From the NCBI RefSeq assembly GCF_030686155.1, contig NZ_JAUPEV010000015.1, positions 1 to 40,641 on the forward strand: a stretch of DNA of 40,641 nt, written 5' to 3'. Position 1 is the first letter of the stretch. Each line of letters starts with the position of its first letter. Both the position numbers and the translations under genes were made by a program. Positions 1 to 9,260 of the stretch are shown in pieces. The notes under the pieces are model-generated. The model saw nothing but the letters and a program-made list of their open reading frames with translations. It ran no database searches and was not told the origin of the DNA. This stretch comes from Helicobacter_J cappadocius (GTDB lineage: Bacteria; Campylobacterota; Campylobacteria; Campylobacterales; Helicobacteraceae).

Positions 1-968
1 CTACCTATCATCGCAGCATTATCAGAACAAAACTCTAGAGGTGTGAGTAATAGCTTGGCTTGAAAATCATTACAGAGTTTGAAGATTTTATTTCTGAGAT
101 GATTATTTGCACTTGCTCCACCTACGATAGCAAAATGTTTGATAGGGTTCCCACACTCTTTTTTTATTTGAAAATATTTTTTAAGCTGTATGAGTAGATG
201 ATCACAAGCGATACTTTGAAATCCATAGCAGATTTTTCCTCTAAACTCATCACTTGATATATCAGTTCCGATCTCTTGGGACTCCAGTATTTTCATACGA
301 ACGGCGTTTTTTAGACCAGAAAAGCTAAAGGCGAGTTCTTTTGAATTTCTTAGTGGCAAAGGGAAGTTAAATGCGGATTCTATAGAATAAGTTTGAATAT
401 ATTCCTGTGCTATTTTTTCTACGATGGGGCCTCCAGGATAACCCATAGAGAGCATTTTAGAAACCTTGTCAAAACTCTCTCCGAAGCTATCATCCATGCT
501 TTTTGCCACGATGGACATTTCTGTGCTATTTTTTGCCTCTATAATAAGAGTATGACCTCCAGAGACTAGTAAAATAGATAAAGGAAAAGTGCTTTTGGGT
601 TGGTTGATAAAAAGAGAGTAAATATGCCCTTTGAGGTGATTGATAGAGATGATCGGAATTTTTGTAGAAAAAGCCAGAGCTTTTGCCATCATCAGACCTT
701 CTATGAGAGTGATATTGAGTCCAGGTTCTGTGGTAACAGCGATAGCTTTTAGAGATGAGAATGAATCATTTAGGAATCTTTTTGCTTCATAGAGGATTCT
801 TGGAAGTTCTTGTGCATGAAGTCTTGAAGCTATTTCTGGCACTACTCCACCATAAGTGCTATGTATTTGTTCTTGAGATATTTTTCTATGGAAGAGTAGT
901 TTGGAACTAGAGATTTCAGTTATGGCTATCGAACTGTCATCACAGCTACTTTCGATACTTAAAATCAT
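1..968 (-). CDS. tsaD: TsaD, tRNA threonylcarbamoyladenosine synthase subunit (3' end cut by window)
   Basis: With TsaB and TsaE, TsaD transfers the threonylcarbamoyl group to A37 of ANN-decoding tRNAs in the cytoplasm. Reading the minus strand from ATG at 968 gives an open frame to the window edge, about 322 codons, so roughly 20 C-terminal residues are missing. Visible motifs are the N-terminal MILSIESSCDDSS, the metal-binding HLKGH followed by SGGHT, FSFSGLKNAV, VGGASANNHLR and, near the edge, CSDNAAMIG. All are typical of the Kae1/TsaD family (ASKHA fold). The gene is divergent from agmatine deiminase across a 76-nt intergenic region. An ATG 11 nt upstream (979) meets a stop after four codons, which supports the 968 start. 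The identification is secure. Confidence 0.95.
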   Translation of the reverse strand, partial: MILSIESSCDDSSIAITEISSSKLLFHRKISQEQIHSTYGGVVPEIASRLHAQELPRILYEAKRFLNDSFSSLKAIAVTTEPGLNITLIEGLMMAKALAFSTKIPIISINHLKGHIYSLFINQPKSTFPLSILLVSGGHTLIIEAKNSTEMSIVAKSMDDSFGESFDKVSKMLSMGYPGGPIVEKIAQEYIQTYSIESAFNFPLPLRNSKELAFSFSGLKNAVRMKILESQEIGTDISSDEFRGKICYGFQSIACDHLLIQLKKYFQIKKECGNPIKHFAIVGGASANNHLRNKIFKLCNDFQAKLLLTPLEFCSDNAAMIG

Positions 969-997
969 ATTTTTTCCATTTTCATAGTAAAATCCAC

Positions 998-1003
998 TTT
1001 ATA
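998..1003 (-). promoter_or_regulatory. Possible -10 element for tsaD
   Basis: TATAAA on the minus strand, about 30 nt upstream of the tsaD ATG. It lies in the short divergent region shared with aguA. Helicobacter sigma-80 promoters rely mainly on a TATAAT-like -10 box with poor -35 conservation, so the call rests on this one hexamer and its position. Confidence 0.35.
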
Positions 1004-1020
1004 AGAATTTTTTGATAAAT

Positions 1021-1026
1021 TATAAC
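1021..1026 (+). promoter_or_regulatory. Possible -10 element for agmatine deiminase
   Basis: TATAAC lies 18 nt upstream of the aguA ATG. It is followed by a clear Shine-Dalgarno AGGGAG about 5 nt before the start, so the leader would be very short. The inference is from motif and position only. Confidence 0.4.
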
Positions 1027-1044
1027 TAAAAACTAGGGAGTAAA

Positions 1045-2040
1045 ATGAAAAGATTAAAAGCAGAATGGGAAAAACAAAGAGCGGTTTTACTTGCATTCCC
1101 ACACAAAAATAGTGATTGGGCAGAATATATCAGTGAAGCTAGAGAGAATTTTCTAGCTATCATAAAAGAAATAACACGTTTTGAAAAGGTGATCTTATGT
1201 GTAGATGTAGAAGATTCAGAAGGAATGGAAATATTGCAAAAATCAAATCTAAGCAATATTGAATTTGTTAATGTACCAACAAATGATACTTGGGCGAGAG
1301 ATTTTGGACCTATTGCTATAGAACAAAATCATTCCATAGAGCTTTTGAACTTCGGTTTTAATGGATGGGGTTTGAAGTTTGCTGCCAACAAAGACAATCA
1401 AATCAATCAAAATCTTTTCGATAGAGGTGTGTTTAATACACTTAAGAATATGCCCATCATCTTAGAAGGGGGAAGCATTGACACAGATGGTGAAGGAAGA
1501 CTGCTTACAAATACACAGTGTTTGTTGGAGCTTAACAGAAATCCACATTTATCACAAGGGGAGATTGAGGAGTTTTTAAAACGAATATTAGGGATAAATG
1601 AGGTTTTATGGCTACATTCAGGCTATTTGGCAGGAGATGATACTGATAGTCATATCGATACTCTAGCTAGATTTGTCAATCCTCACACCATTGCTTATAT
1701 GAAATGTGAAGATAAAAACGATGAACATTATGCAGAGCTTAGAAAAATGGAAGAAGAGTTGATGGTACTTCGCACAAGAGAAGGAAAACCCTATACTCTA
1801 GTCCCGCTTCCTCTTCCAAATGCTATTTTTTATGATGGAGAGAGGCTACCGGCAAGTTATGTAAATTTTCTTTTTATCAATGGAGCGATCCTTGTGCCCA
1901 CTTATAGAGACAAAAAGGATGAAGAAGTGTTAGAGATTTTTAGAAACTCTTGCCCTGATTTAGAAGTGATTGGGATTGATTGCTCTACGCTTATAAGACA
2001 ACATGGAAGCCTACATTGTGTAACGATGCAGATATTTTAA
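1045..2040 (+). CDS. aguA: Agmatine deiminase (porphyromonas-type peptidyl-arginine deiminase family)
   Basis: Expected reaction: agmatine to N-carbamoylputrescine plus ammonia, feeding putrescine synthesis. The 331-residue protein has the family's guanidino-hydrolase motifs: NDTWARDFGP near residue 85, LEGGSIDTDGEGRLL near residue 140, a central His/Asp region (GDDTDSHIDT), and the C-terminal catalytic Cys in GSLHCVTM (C325). The start is ATG with AGGGAG just upstream. It is followed after 13 nt by hypF. The order agmatine deiminase-hypF-hypE matches what I recall of H. pylori HP0049-HP0047. The subfamily (agmatine versus peptidyl-arginine deiminase) is assigned from length and motifs, with agmatine much the likelier substrate because there is no signal peptide. 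Confidence 0.88.
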   Translation: MKRLKAEWEKQRAVLLAFPHKNSDWAEYISEARENFLAIIKEITRFEKVILCVDVEDSEGMEILQKSNLSNIEFVNVPTNDTWARDFGPIAIEQNHSIELLNFGFNGWGLKFAANKDNQINQNLFDRGVFNTLKNMPIILEGGSIDTDGEGRLLTNTQCLLELNRNPHLSQGEIEEFLKRILGINEVLWLHSGYLAGDDTDSHIDTLARFVNPHTIAYMKCEDKNDEHYAELRKMEEELMVLRTREGKPYTLVPLPLPNAIFYDGERLPASYVNFLFINGAILVPTYRDKKDEEVLEIFRNSCPDLEVIGIDCSTLIRQHGSLHCVTMQIF

Positions 2041-2053
2041 GCAGGTAGCAATA

Positions 2054-4321
2054 TTGAGTGCTAAATATACTAAAATTATTGTTGAAGGGGTAGTGCAGGG
2101 CGTTGGATTTCGTCCTTTTGTTTATCATCTAGCTCATAAAATGGGTCTAAAAGGTTGGGTCAAAAATGTAGGAGGGAAGGTAGAGATACTTTTAAATACT
2201 GATGATTGTGATAGTTTTATTTCATATCTGAAGTTACAAGCCCCCATTCATTCAGAGATACATAAAATCAGTATCAAAAAAACTATATCAAAAAAACTAT
2301 ATGAGAGTTTTGAAATTCTTGAAAGTAAAATTGAGACAATAGGACTAGAGAGTGCTATACCTAGAGATATTGCGATATGTCAAGAATGTCTTGATGAAAT
2401 CAAAAACCCAAAAGATAGACACTATTACTATGCCTTTACCACTTGTACAAATTGTGGCCCTAGATACTCTATCATAAACTCACTTCCTTATGATAGAGAT
2501 AATACCTCTATGAAACCCTTTCAGATGTGTGCAAAATGCCAAAAAGAATATGACGATCCTAGTAATAGAAGATTCCATGCTCAACCAAATTCTTGCCCTG
2601 AATGTGGGATCGTTTTGGAGTTTCATATGTCCTCTCGTCGTAGTTTTGATAATCAGGCACTCAAAGATACTATCAAAGCGATAAAATCCGGGAAAATTAT
2701 TGCCATTAAGGGAATAGGAGGATTTGCACTTGTGTGTGATGGAAGAAATGATAAAACAATTTTAAAACTTAGAGAGAAAAAAGATCGCCCCACAAAACCT
2801 TTTGCACTAATGGTAAAAGATATTGATATGGCATTAAAAGTAGCAAAACTCAATCCATCAGAAATAAACACTTTGAATTCCAATGTAGCTCCTATCATCT
2901 TAGGTGCTAAAAAATCTAATCAATTACACTCAAAACTTATAGCTCCCAATCTCTCCACAATAGGAATATTGCTTCCTTATAGTGGAATACATCATTTGCT
3001 TTTAGAAAAACTTGATTTTCCTATTGTTTTTACTAGTGCGAATTTAAGTGGTGAGCCAATTATTAGTTCTATTGCTGAGCTGAAAGAAAAAATGAGCAAT
3101 ATCATTGATGGAGTGCTAGATTATAATCGAGAGATCATTCATCCCATTGATGACAGTGTGATGCAGTTTGTTGCTGGAGAAATTAGAATAATTCGATTAG
3201 GAAGGGGACTAGCTCCTTTGAATGTAGAATTTGAAGAAAAATTAGCACCCAAAACGATTATAGGAATGGGGGCACAGCAAAAAATTACCTTGACTTATAG
3301 TGTAGGAAATAAATATATGGTTTTTCCATATATTGGGGATCTTGATAATCTTGGCACGATCGATCGATACGAGCAAATGCTAGATTTTTTTAATAAAACC
3401 TATTTGAAATATCCAGATGTTTTAATCAGTGATTTACACAAAAATTATCAATCAAGCATAATAAGTGCTAAAAAATCTATACAATACCCTTGTAGAAATG
3501 AAAAAATTCAGCATCATCATGCACATTTTTGTGCTATTTTTGCCGAATCAATAAAGCAAGATAACACAATCACCGCTCAAACTAAAGCACTTGGAATTAT
3601 ATGGGATGGTACAGGTCTAGGAGAAGATGGCAAAATTTGGGGAGGGGAGTTTTTTGTTGGCAATATGCAAAATATCTCCAGAGTGGGTCATTTTAAGGAG
3701 TTTTGCTTACTTGGTGGAGAAAATGCCATTAAGAATATTTATAAGATAGGTTATGCCTTAGCATTAGAGTGTGGAGCCAAAGAATTTACAAAAAGATATG
3801 AAATTGAATTTGGAAGTGAAGCCAAAATACTTCACCAAATGTTTGAAAAAAAGATTAATACATTCCAAACTACTTCTGTTGGAAGGCTCTTTGATGCGGT
3901 GGCAAGTCTGTGTGGATTGCTAAGTAAAAATAGCTTTGAAGGTGAAGCTGGAATGCTTCTTGAGTCTGTTTTTAAAAACTATTCAAAAAAGGAATCTTAT
4001 GATTTTATCATCACTGATGGTGTGATTGATTTTTGTCCGATGATTTTACAGATACAAGAAGATGTTTTCAATGGCGAGAGGATAAAAGTGGCTAGAAATT
4101 TTATCTATACTCTAGCTAATATTGCATTTGCTTTTGCAAAAAAATATCCGGAACTTCCGGTGATGTTTAGTGGCGGGGTATTTCAAAACAAAATTTTGTG
4201 TGATGATATTAGAGAACTTTTTGATTTGCATAAAAAAAAGTTTTATATGCACAAGCTTTTGCCACCAAATGATATGTGCATTTCATTTGGTCAGGCTGTT
4301 TACTCGCAATATAACCACTAA
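2054..4321 (+). CDS. hypF: HypF, carbamoyltransferase for [NiFe]-hydrogenase maturation
   Basis: HypF makes carbamoyl-AMP from carbamoyl phosphate and transfers the carbamoyl group to the HypE C-terminal Cys, the source of the CN ligands of the [NiFe] site. The 755-residue length is normal for the family. Domains in order: acylphosphatase-like (VEGVVQGVGFRPFVYHLA, residues 10-27); two zinc fingers with paired cysteines C109/C112-C131/C134 and C159/C162-C181/C184; a YrdC-like domain (about 200-380); and a Kae1-like domain with the metal-binding HHHAHFCAIFAE near residue 495. The start is TTG, with only a weak AGGT upstream. It lies 13 nt after aguA and 57 nt before hypE. Confidence 0.95.
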   Translation: MSAKYTKIIVEGVVQGVGFRPFVYHLAHKMGLKGWVKNVGGKVEILLNTDDCDSFISYLKLQAPIHSEIHKISIKKTISKKLYESFEILESKIETIGLESAIPRDIAICQECLDEIKNPKDRHYYYAFTTCTNCGPRYSIINSLPYDRDNTSMKPFQMCAKCQKEYDDPSNRRFHAQPNSCPECGIVLEFHMSSRRSFDNQALKDTIKAIKSGKIIAIKGIGGFALVCDGRNDKTILKLREKKDRPTKPFALMVKDIDMALKVAKLNPSEINTLNSNVAPIILGAKKSNQLHSKLIAPNLSTIGILLPYSGIHHLLLEKLDFPIVFTSANLSGEPIISSIAELKEKMSNIIDGVLDYNREIIHPIDDSVMQFVAGEIRIIRLGRGLAPLNVEFEEKLAPKTIIGMGAQQKITLTYSVGNKYMVFPYIGDLDNLGTIDRYEQMLDFFNKTYLKYPDVLISDLHKNYQSSIISAKKSIQYPCRNEKIQHHHAHFCAIFAESIKQDNTITAQTKALGIIWDGTGLGEDGKIWGGEFFVGNMQNISRVGHFKEFCLLGGENAIKNIYKIGYALALECGAKEFTKRYEIEFGSEAKILHQMFEKKINTFQTTSVGRLFDAVASLCGLLSKNSFEGEAGMLLESVFKNYSKKESYDFIITDGVIDFCPMILQIQEDVFNGERIKVARNFIYTLANIAFAFAKKYPELPVMFSGGVFQNKILCDDIRELFDLHKKKFYMHKLLPPNDMCISFGQAVYSQYNH

Positions 4322-4341
4322 TTTTTAGCTGTTAGGAATTA

Positions 4342-4358
4342 TGCTAAGATTTTATAAC
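4342..4358 (+). promoter_or_regulatory. Possible internal promoter before hypE
   Basis: In the 57-nt gap after hypF there are two overlapping candidate -10 elements: an extended TGC-TAAGAT (4342-4350) and TATAAC (4353-4358), 21-36 nt upstream of the hypE start. Either could let hypE be transcribed separately from hypF. There is no recognisable -35 box. Confidence 0.35.
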
Positions 4359-4378
4359 AAAAAACAAGGAATCAGAAA

Positions 4379-5386
4379 ATGAAAAAGATTACTCTAGCGC
4401 ATGGTAATGGGGGAGTTGAGACAAATGAATTTATCCAGAAAGTTTTCAAAAAATATTTAGGAGATTTTCTATGCGCAGATGGCGAAGATGCAGGGATTTT
4501 TATCAATAATGCTAAATCATACTGCATGAGTACAGATTCCTATGTTATCTCTCCCATCTTTTTTCCTGGTGGAGACATAGGAAAGCTTAGTATTTGTGGA
4601 AGTTCTAATGATGTAGCAATGATGGGGGCAAAGCCAAAATATATTAGTATTGGATTTATTATTGAAGAAGGTTTTGAGATCATTGAGCTAGAAAAAATCC
4701 TTGTAAGTATAAAAAAAGAACTTGAGCAAACATCCTTGCAAATCATTTCAGCTGATACGAAGGTTGTTCCCAAAGGTAATGTTGATAAAATTTTTATTAA
4801 CACAACTGCTATTGGAGAAATAGTAAAAGAGGGAATTTCTGCAAAAAATCTCAAAGAAGGAGATTGTATTGTCTTAAGTGGAGATATTGGAAGACATGGT
4901 TCGATGATTTTCTGTGCTAGAAGTGAGATTGACTTGCATTCAAATTTACAGAGTGATTGCAAACAACTTTATCCAATGCTAGATAAGATATTTCAGAGTG
5001 ATATTTCTATAAATGCTCTTAGAGATGCCACTAGGGGAGGATTAGCTGCTGTGATGAATGAATGGGCAAATGCTTCAAAAGTAAATATTATATTAGAGGA
5101 AAAATCTATTCCTATTTCAAAAGAAGTCAAAGGGGTATGTGAAATATTAGGGCTTGAGCCATATGTCTTAGCTAATGAGGGGGTTTGTGTATTTTCTGCT
5201 ACTGCTAGTGATGCAATAAAGATTTGTGATATTTTAAATTCTTCTTCCAAAGGAAAAGAAGCTACAATTATTGGTAGAGTCGAAGGAAATAATATAGCCA
5301 CTCCTAAAGTAATACTCAAAAATGACTGGGGGACAAAAAGATATTTGGAATATCCGCAGGGCGAGATATTACCTAGGATTTGCTAA
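4379..5386 (+). CDS. hypE: HypE, hydrogenase maturation thiocyanate-forming enzyme
   Basis: HypE dehydrates the carboxamide that HypF places on its C-terminal Cys to give a thiocyanate, which HypC/HypD use to cyanylate iron. The 335-residue protein starts with the AIR-synthase-like ATP-binding pattern LAHGNGGVETN and has STDSYVISP near residue 52, RDATRGGLA in the middle, and the diagnostic terminal PRIC with the acceptor Cys as the last residue (C335). The ATG is preceded by AAGGA. Together with hypF and the distant hypA it shows that the organism makes a [NiFe]-hydrogenase. Confidence 0.96.
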   Translation: MKKITLAHGNGGVETNEFIQKVFKKYLGDFLCADGEDAGIFINNAKSYCMSTDSYVISPIFFPGGDIGKLSICGSSNDVAMMGAKPKYISIGFIIEEGFEIIELEKILVSIKKELEQTSLQIISADTKVVPKGNVDKIFINTTAIGEIVKEGISAKNLKEGDCIVLSGDIGRHGSMIFCARSEIDLHSNLQSDCKQLYPMLDKIFQSDISINALRDATRGGLAAVMNEWANASKVNIILEEKSIPISKEVKGVCEILGLEPYVLANEGVCVFSATASDAIKICDILNSSSKGKEATIIGRVEGNNIATPKVILKNDWGTKRYLEYPQGEILPRIC

Positions 5387-5425
5387 GGCATGGTTTTTTG
5401 TATTTGAATATTCATACTTAACGAT

Positions 5426-5431
5426 TATAAT
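5426..5431 (+). promoter_or_regulatory. Consensus -10 element for the CiaB-family gene
   Basis: A perfect TATAAT hexamer, 32 nt upstream of the preferred ATG at 5464 and inside the 77-nt gap after hypE. It is the best match to a sigma-80 -10 box in the intergenic regions I read, and implies that the CiaB-like gene has its own promoter. Confidence 0.55.
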
Positions 5432-5453
5432 TTTTAGGATTTCAAAAATATTT

Positions 5454-5458
5454 GGAGA
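5454..5458 (+). promoter_or_regulatory. Shine-Dalgarno that decides the CiaB-family start
   Basis: GGAGA lies 5 nt upstream of ATG 5464. A TTG at 5452 gives a longer frame but overlaps this ribosome-binding site and has none of its own, so the ATG is preferred. Confidence 0.7.
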
Positions 5459-5463
5459 AAAAA

Positions 5464-7314
5464 ATGAATGAAAACGCACTAATGCAATTTCAAAGAGATT
5501 TGAAGGTTTTCTATACTCTTATACAAGATCAAAGCAAAGATATTAATAGTATGTATGAGATTTTTGATTCAAACTTTAATAAAGAATCCAAATACTTACC
5601 AACATTGGAATATTTGTGTGATAGAATGGGACTAAAACCTGATAAAGATGCTTTGATGGCGATTTGTGATAGGGTGGCAAACCTCAAAGAAGGATCGATT
5701 ATTCAGATATTAAAAAAAAATCAAAAAAGTAATTCTGAGATTTTGATCGCAAGGAGATTTTTACTGAATTTTGTAAGTGAATTCTATGCAAAAAGACATC
5801 AAGAGTTATTATCTGAAGTGACAAAAAGAAATCTATTTAATGAATTTTATCGAGAAATTCTCTTAGGTGTTCATCAGATCGGATTAGTGATGAATCAGTT
5901 TTTTGAAAGTTGGCAAAATGTTCTCATCGATGGAATCAACAAAGATATGCAAAAAATATATGGGGATGAAGAAACCCTCAAACTTCTCGCCCCCAGTATT
6001 GATAAAGAGAAAGTTGAAGATAAATTAATTTGCTCAGATAGAAGCTATTCTATTCCAAAAAAACTTGGAGATAAGTTCATATCTCTTCCTTATGCACTTG
6101 CTTTTGATATTGAAATCGAAGGGATTGTTAAGGCTATCTCAAAACTTATCTTAAAACTCAAGGGATTAGAAGATGAAGTATATGACAAAAAGGATTCCTA
6201 TATAAATTACTTCAATGCTTTGAAGAATGCTTTTGCTGAAAGGAATGCAGATGAATTGATACAAAAATGGCGTGAAGTAGATAGATGTTGGATGGAAATA
6301 GATACCCCTTTTCAAGTGGGACACCCTCTTGAATACTATGAAGATAGATATAGGCATTCTGTAGCTCCTGAATGGGATTTGAGAGTGAGCAATCCTGATA
6401 AATTATCAGATTGTAGAGTTTCTTCTAGTATTAAAAAGATGTTTTTGAATTTTGCTCAAGAACTAGATACGCCAAAAAATTTGATAAATTTCGTTGAAGA
6501 TGCCCTAAAAAATGTAAAGATATACAATGGATTACCCACCTTGTATTATGGGGCAGATATGAACGGACTATTTTCAGCCCAAGTTGTTCCTAATGATGAA
6601 GTTATATCAAAAAAATTTGGAAAAAAAATCTTTGCTTTTGGAGATAAAATCATCCAATCAGCTAAAAGCAAACCAAAGATGAAGCTTAGCTATGAAACCT
6701 TTGAAGAAGACTATCTGAAGGAAGCTAGAGAAATATTATTTGACAATGAAGAGTTGTGGCATTTAGTATATGATATTACAACTAATGGTCATGAATTTGG
6801 TCATATTTTGTGGATACAAGAAGATACGCAAAGAAAGATGAATGTTGATGGGGAGTTTAAAAATATTGAAGAATTCAAGGCTACTTGTGGCGGATTGGTG
6901 GCATTTTTTCAATCCTCACACACTCCTGTTGAGTTTGAAGCGGTGATGAGTGATAGTATTCGTAGGGGAGTTTCTTTGATGGCTTGGAGAGAGCAAGAGG
7001 AGGTCTTGCCTTATTATTGTGAAGGACTGATTCATCTGTATGGGGCTTTTGAGAGTGGTGTTTTAGAGTTTGTTGCAAATCAAAAACCTGTCCTTAGGGT
7101 GCATAAAGAAAAATACAAAGAGCTTAAAAACTGGTATATTCAAATCTATCAATCTCTAGCACAACACTACATACAAAAATTTCCTGCGGGAGAGTGGTTG
7201 AATCGTTTTACAAAGAAAGACGGGGGCATATATCATTCAAACTTAAAAAATGGCGATGATTTTATACAATGGTACTGGGAGAGGTACTGCCAAATAGGTC
7301 AAGAAGTGCTATAG
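5464..7314 (+). CDS. ciaB: CiaB-family protein with a gluzincin-type zinc site
   Basis: The 616-residue protein resembles the CiaB family (Campylobacter invasion antigen B, about 610 residues), known for a reported role in host-cell invasion by C. jejuni. I assign the family from length, overall character and the zinc motif, not by alignment. There is no signal peptide and no membrane segment. A clear zinc signature is present: HEFGH at residues 443-447 (preceded by TTNG), then a Glu pair E469/E470 in IEEFKATCGG, the spacing and form expected of gluzincin metallopeptidases such as M3 or M49 enzymes. The N-terminal half is helical and charged. The start is ATG 5464 with GGAGA upstream. It has its own TATAAT box after hypE and is convergent with csd6. 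An alternative description is simply a cytosolic M3/M49-like peptidase. Confidence 0.68.
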   Translation: MNENALMQFQRDLKVFYTLIQDQSKDINSMYEIFDSNFNKESKYLPTLEYLCDRMGLKPDKDALMAICDRVANLKEGSIIQILKKNQKSNSEILIARRFLLNFVSEFYAKRHQELLSEVTKRNLFNEFYREILLGVHQIGLVMNQFFESWQNVLIDGINKDMQKIYGDEETLKLLAPSIDKEKVEDKLICSDRSYSIPKKLGDKFISLPYALAFDIEIEGIVKAISKLILKLKGLEDEVYDKKDSYINYFNALKNAFAERNADELIQKWREVDRCWMEIDTPFQVGHPLEYYEDRYRHSVAPEWDLRVSNPDKLSDCRVSSSIKKMFLNFAQELDTPKNLINFVEDALKNVKIYNGLPTLYYGADMNGLFSAQVVPNDEVISKKFGKKIFAFGDKIIQSAKSKPKMKLSYETFEEDYLKEAREILFDNEELWHLVYDITTNGHEFGHILWIQEDTQRKMNVDGEFKNIEEFKATCGGLVAFFQSSHTPVEFEAVMSDSIRRGVSLMAWREQEEVLPYYCEGLIHLYGAFESGVLEFVANQKPVLRVHKEKYKELKNWYIQIYQSLAQHYIQKFPAGEWLNRFTKKDGGIYHSNLKNGDDFIQWYWERYCQIGQEVL

Positions 7315-7342
7315 AGCTTCTTGGGATAATTTAAAGCTAGGA

Positions 7343-8338
7343 TTATTTTTCAGTTAAGATAGACATTTTCCCATCAACAAGACTAACATAGAGTTCTTTT
7401 GTACTATTAGAAGTGTAGGTGATTTTATTATTCTTAAAAGCAGAATAATCTTGAGAGAAGCTAATTTTAAATATATTTTTACCTTCTTCATTAGGGTAGG
7501 GTGAAATATTAATATTAGAGAACAAAATAGTCTTCTCTTCTTTTTTGTCAAATACACGTTTTTTATAGTCTTTGAACGCATTTATTTTCATTCCATCATA
7601 TCGAACAAAATCATTCCCATAAAAGGATAAATAATCTTGTAAATCATTTTTTATCCATGAATCTCGCCATTTATATAAATCGCTCAATATAGTTGCAAGT
7701 TCTTCTTTTGTGGCAGGTTTGAAGTTTTGTTCATAACTTATTAGAATCGCTTTTTTATTCCCGATAGTCTTATCATATTGACTCAATGTATTATTCTCGA
7801 CTGCGATACAACCTTTTGTATTGAGTTCTTTACGATTTCCACTAAGTGGAAGTCCATGAATCCATATTCCATACCCTGTTTTTTTACGAATCTTATCATA
7901 AGTGTTAGGATAACTTGTTACTAATGCCAATGGACCATAGTACTGATTAAGACCACTAAGTCTTGCTGTAATATCATATACACCTATTGGGGTTGTAAGA
8001 TCGCCTTCGACTTTTTTATTTCCCTTTCCAGAACCAACCAAAGCATTTGTTTGGTTTATTTTTGTTAGCACTCCATTGTCGTTTTCATACAGAGCAAGAT
8101 CGGGAATAGACTTATCAGCAACAAATATAAAATTTACGCTTTCATAGTATCCATAATCAGTATCTTTGTTCTGCAAAACCCCCATCCAGAAATCTTTTTG
8201 AGTTAGATAATTTTCTAACATCGATTTTGTAGCTTCTATGCCCTTTGTTCGATATGTCTGGATAATATCAATAGTCTGATTATCCATTCCATAGAGCATA
8301 CAAGATGCTACTAAACTAATACTCAAAAAAAACTTCAT
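7343..8338 (-). CDS. csd6: Csd6-type L,D-carboxypeptidase (YkuD fold), periplasmic
   Basis: Csd6 in H. pylori (Pgp2 in Campylobacter) trims peptidoglycan tetrapeptides to tripeptides and is needed for helical cell shape. From ATG 8338 the protein has 331 residues, against 330 recalled for H. pylori Csd6. It begins with a signal peptide (MKFFLSISLVASCMLYG). The catalytic YkuD motif is intact: H161 in WIHGLP and C177 in NTKGCIAVEN, one residue from the H. pylori H160/C176. The C-terminal ~110 residues fit the NTF2-like pocket domain of Csd6. A GTG at 8347 would add three residues, but the AGGTGAGA ribosome-binding site sits over it. It is the last gene of the rplI-hslV-hslU-era cluster, 19 nt after era. 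Confidence 0.88.
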   Translation of the reverse strand: MKFFLSISLVASCMLYGMDNQTIDIIQTYRTKGIEATKSMLENYLTQKDFWMGVLQNKDTDYGYYESVNFIFVADKSIPDLALYENDNGVLTKINQTNALVGSGKGNKKVEGDLTTPIGVYDITARLSGLNQYYGPLALVTSYPNTYDKIRKKTGYGIWIHGLPLSGNRKELNTKGCIAVENNTLSQYDKTIGNKKAILISYEQNFKPATKEELATILSDLYKWRDSWIKNDLQDYLSFYGNDFVRYDGMKINAFKDYKKRVFDKKEEKTILFSNINISPYPNEEGKNIFKISFSQDYSAFKNNKITYTSNSTKELYVSLVDGKMSILTEK

Positions 8339-8357
8339 ATTTCTCACCTAGTTGCTT

Positions 8358-9260
8358 TTAATCTTCAAAATTATATCCAAATTTTTTTAGATTTTCTTTT
8401 TCCTTGCTCCAAGATTTTTGAACAAAAACATTCAGTTCTAAAAAAATCTTTTTTTCGCCTATTTTCTCCATTTTTTCCCGTGCTTGTTTACCTATTCTTT
8501 TGATGGTTTGAGCATTTTTACCTATTACCATGCTTTTTTGACTTTCTTTTTCTACAAAAACTTTTGCAAATATTTTATCAAGTCGAGGACTCTCAATAAA
8601 TTTTTCAATCCTAACATCACTCTCATAAGGAATTTCATCGCTAAGATTGTTAAAAACACTTTCACGGATAATTTCTTTGTATATTTGCTTGAGATTTTCA
8701 TCAGTGATAATTTCTGTGTCAAAAAATGGTGGAGAATATGGAAGATGCCTACTAACTTCCTCTAAAAGCCTTTCGAGATTGAGGGATTTTTGAGTGCTTA
8801 TTGGTATAAGAGAGAGAAATTTATTATCATATTTTTGATATTCTGCGATTTTTTTTAGTATTTCTTCATTGTTTGCGGTATCAGTTTTGCTCAAAACAAG
8901 AATATGCGGTTTCTCACTTAGAGTTAGAAATTCTTCATAATATTTCAAATCATCATGTATTGAAGACATAAAAACACATAAATCGCAATCTGAAATTGCA
9001 CGAAGAGCTTCTTTTAGCATAAATTGATTCAATAGTTTCTCTTGATGGTGTAATCCGGGTGTATCCACAAAAATAATCTGAGAATCCACTCCGTTTTTAT
9101 CCACAAAAGGAATAATGATATTCATTTTTTTTCTTGTAGCATTTGCTTTATGAGAGACTAGAGCAATTTCCTGTTTTAATAATTTGTTCAAAAGAGTGCT
9201 TTTCCCACAATTTGGACGACCTACAACGGCAACAAAACCCGATCTAAAGCTATTTTGCAT
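8358..9260 (-). CDS. era: GTPase Era, 16S rRNA and 30S assembly factor
   Basis: Era binds the 3' end of 16S rRNA and GTP during small-subunit assembly. The 300-residue product has G1 GRPNCGKST, G3 DTPGLHHQ and G4 SKTD (LVLSKTDTAN). It ends in a KH domain with the expected VIGKNAQTIKRIGKQAR near residue 245. The stop of hslU and the ATG of era overlap in TGATG; a TTG one codon earlier is less likely. The normal length and all motifs make the call secure. Confidence 0.95.
   Translation of the reverse strand: MQNSFRSGFVAVVGRPNCGKSTLLNKLLKQEIALVSHKANATRKKMNIIIPFVDKNGVDSQIIFVDTPGLHHQEKLLNQFMLKEALRAISDCDLCVFMSSIHDDLKYYEEFLTLSEKPHILVLSKTDTANNEEILKKIAEYQKYDNKFLSLIPISTQKSLNLERLLEEVSRHLPYSPPFFDTEIITDENLKQIYKEIIRESVFNNLSDEIPYESDVRIEKFIESPRLDKIFAKVFVEKESQKSMVIGKNAQTIKRIGKQAREKMEKIGEKKIFLELNVFVQKSWSKEKENLKKFGYNFED

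Noticed and set aside
1026..1256. Minus-strand frame over the aguA start
   Set aside because: Overlaps the aguA ribosome-binding site and coding start on the opposite strand with no support of its own.
4540..4962. 140-codon minus-strand frame inside hypE
   Set aside because: Antisense to conserved hypE with no ribosome-binding site and no domain.
7315..7342. Hairpin AGCTT...AAGCT with a later T-run between ciaB and csd6
   Set aside because: Only five base pairs with a 14-nt loop; too weak to call a terminator.
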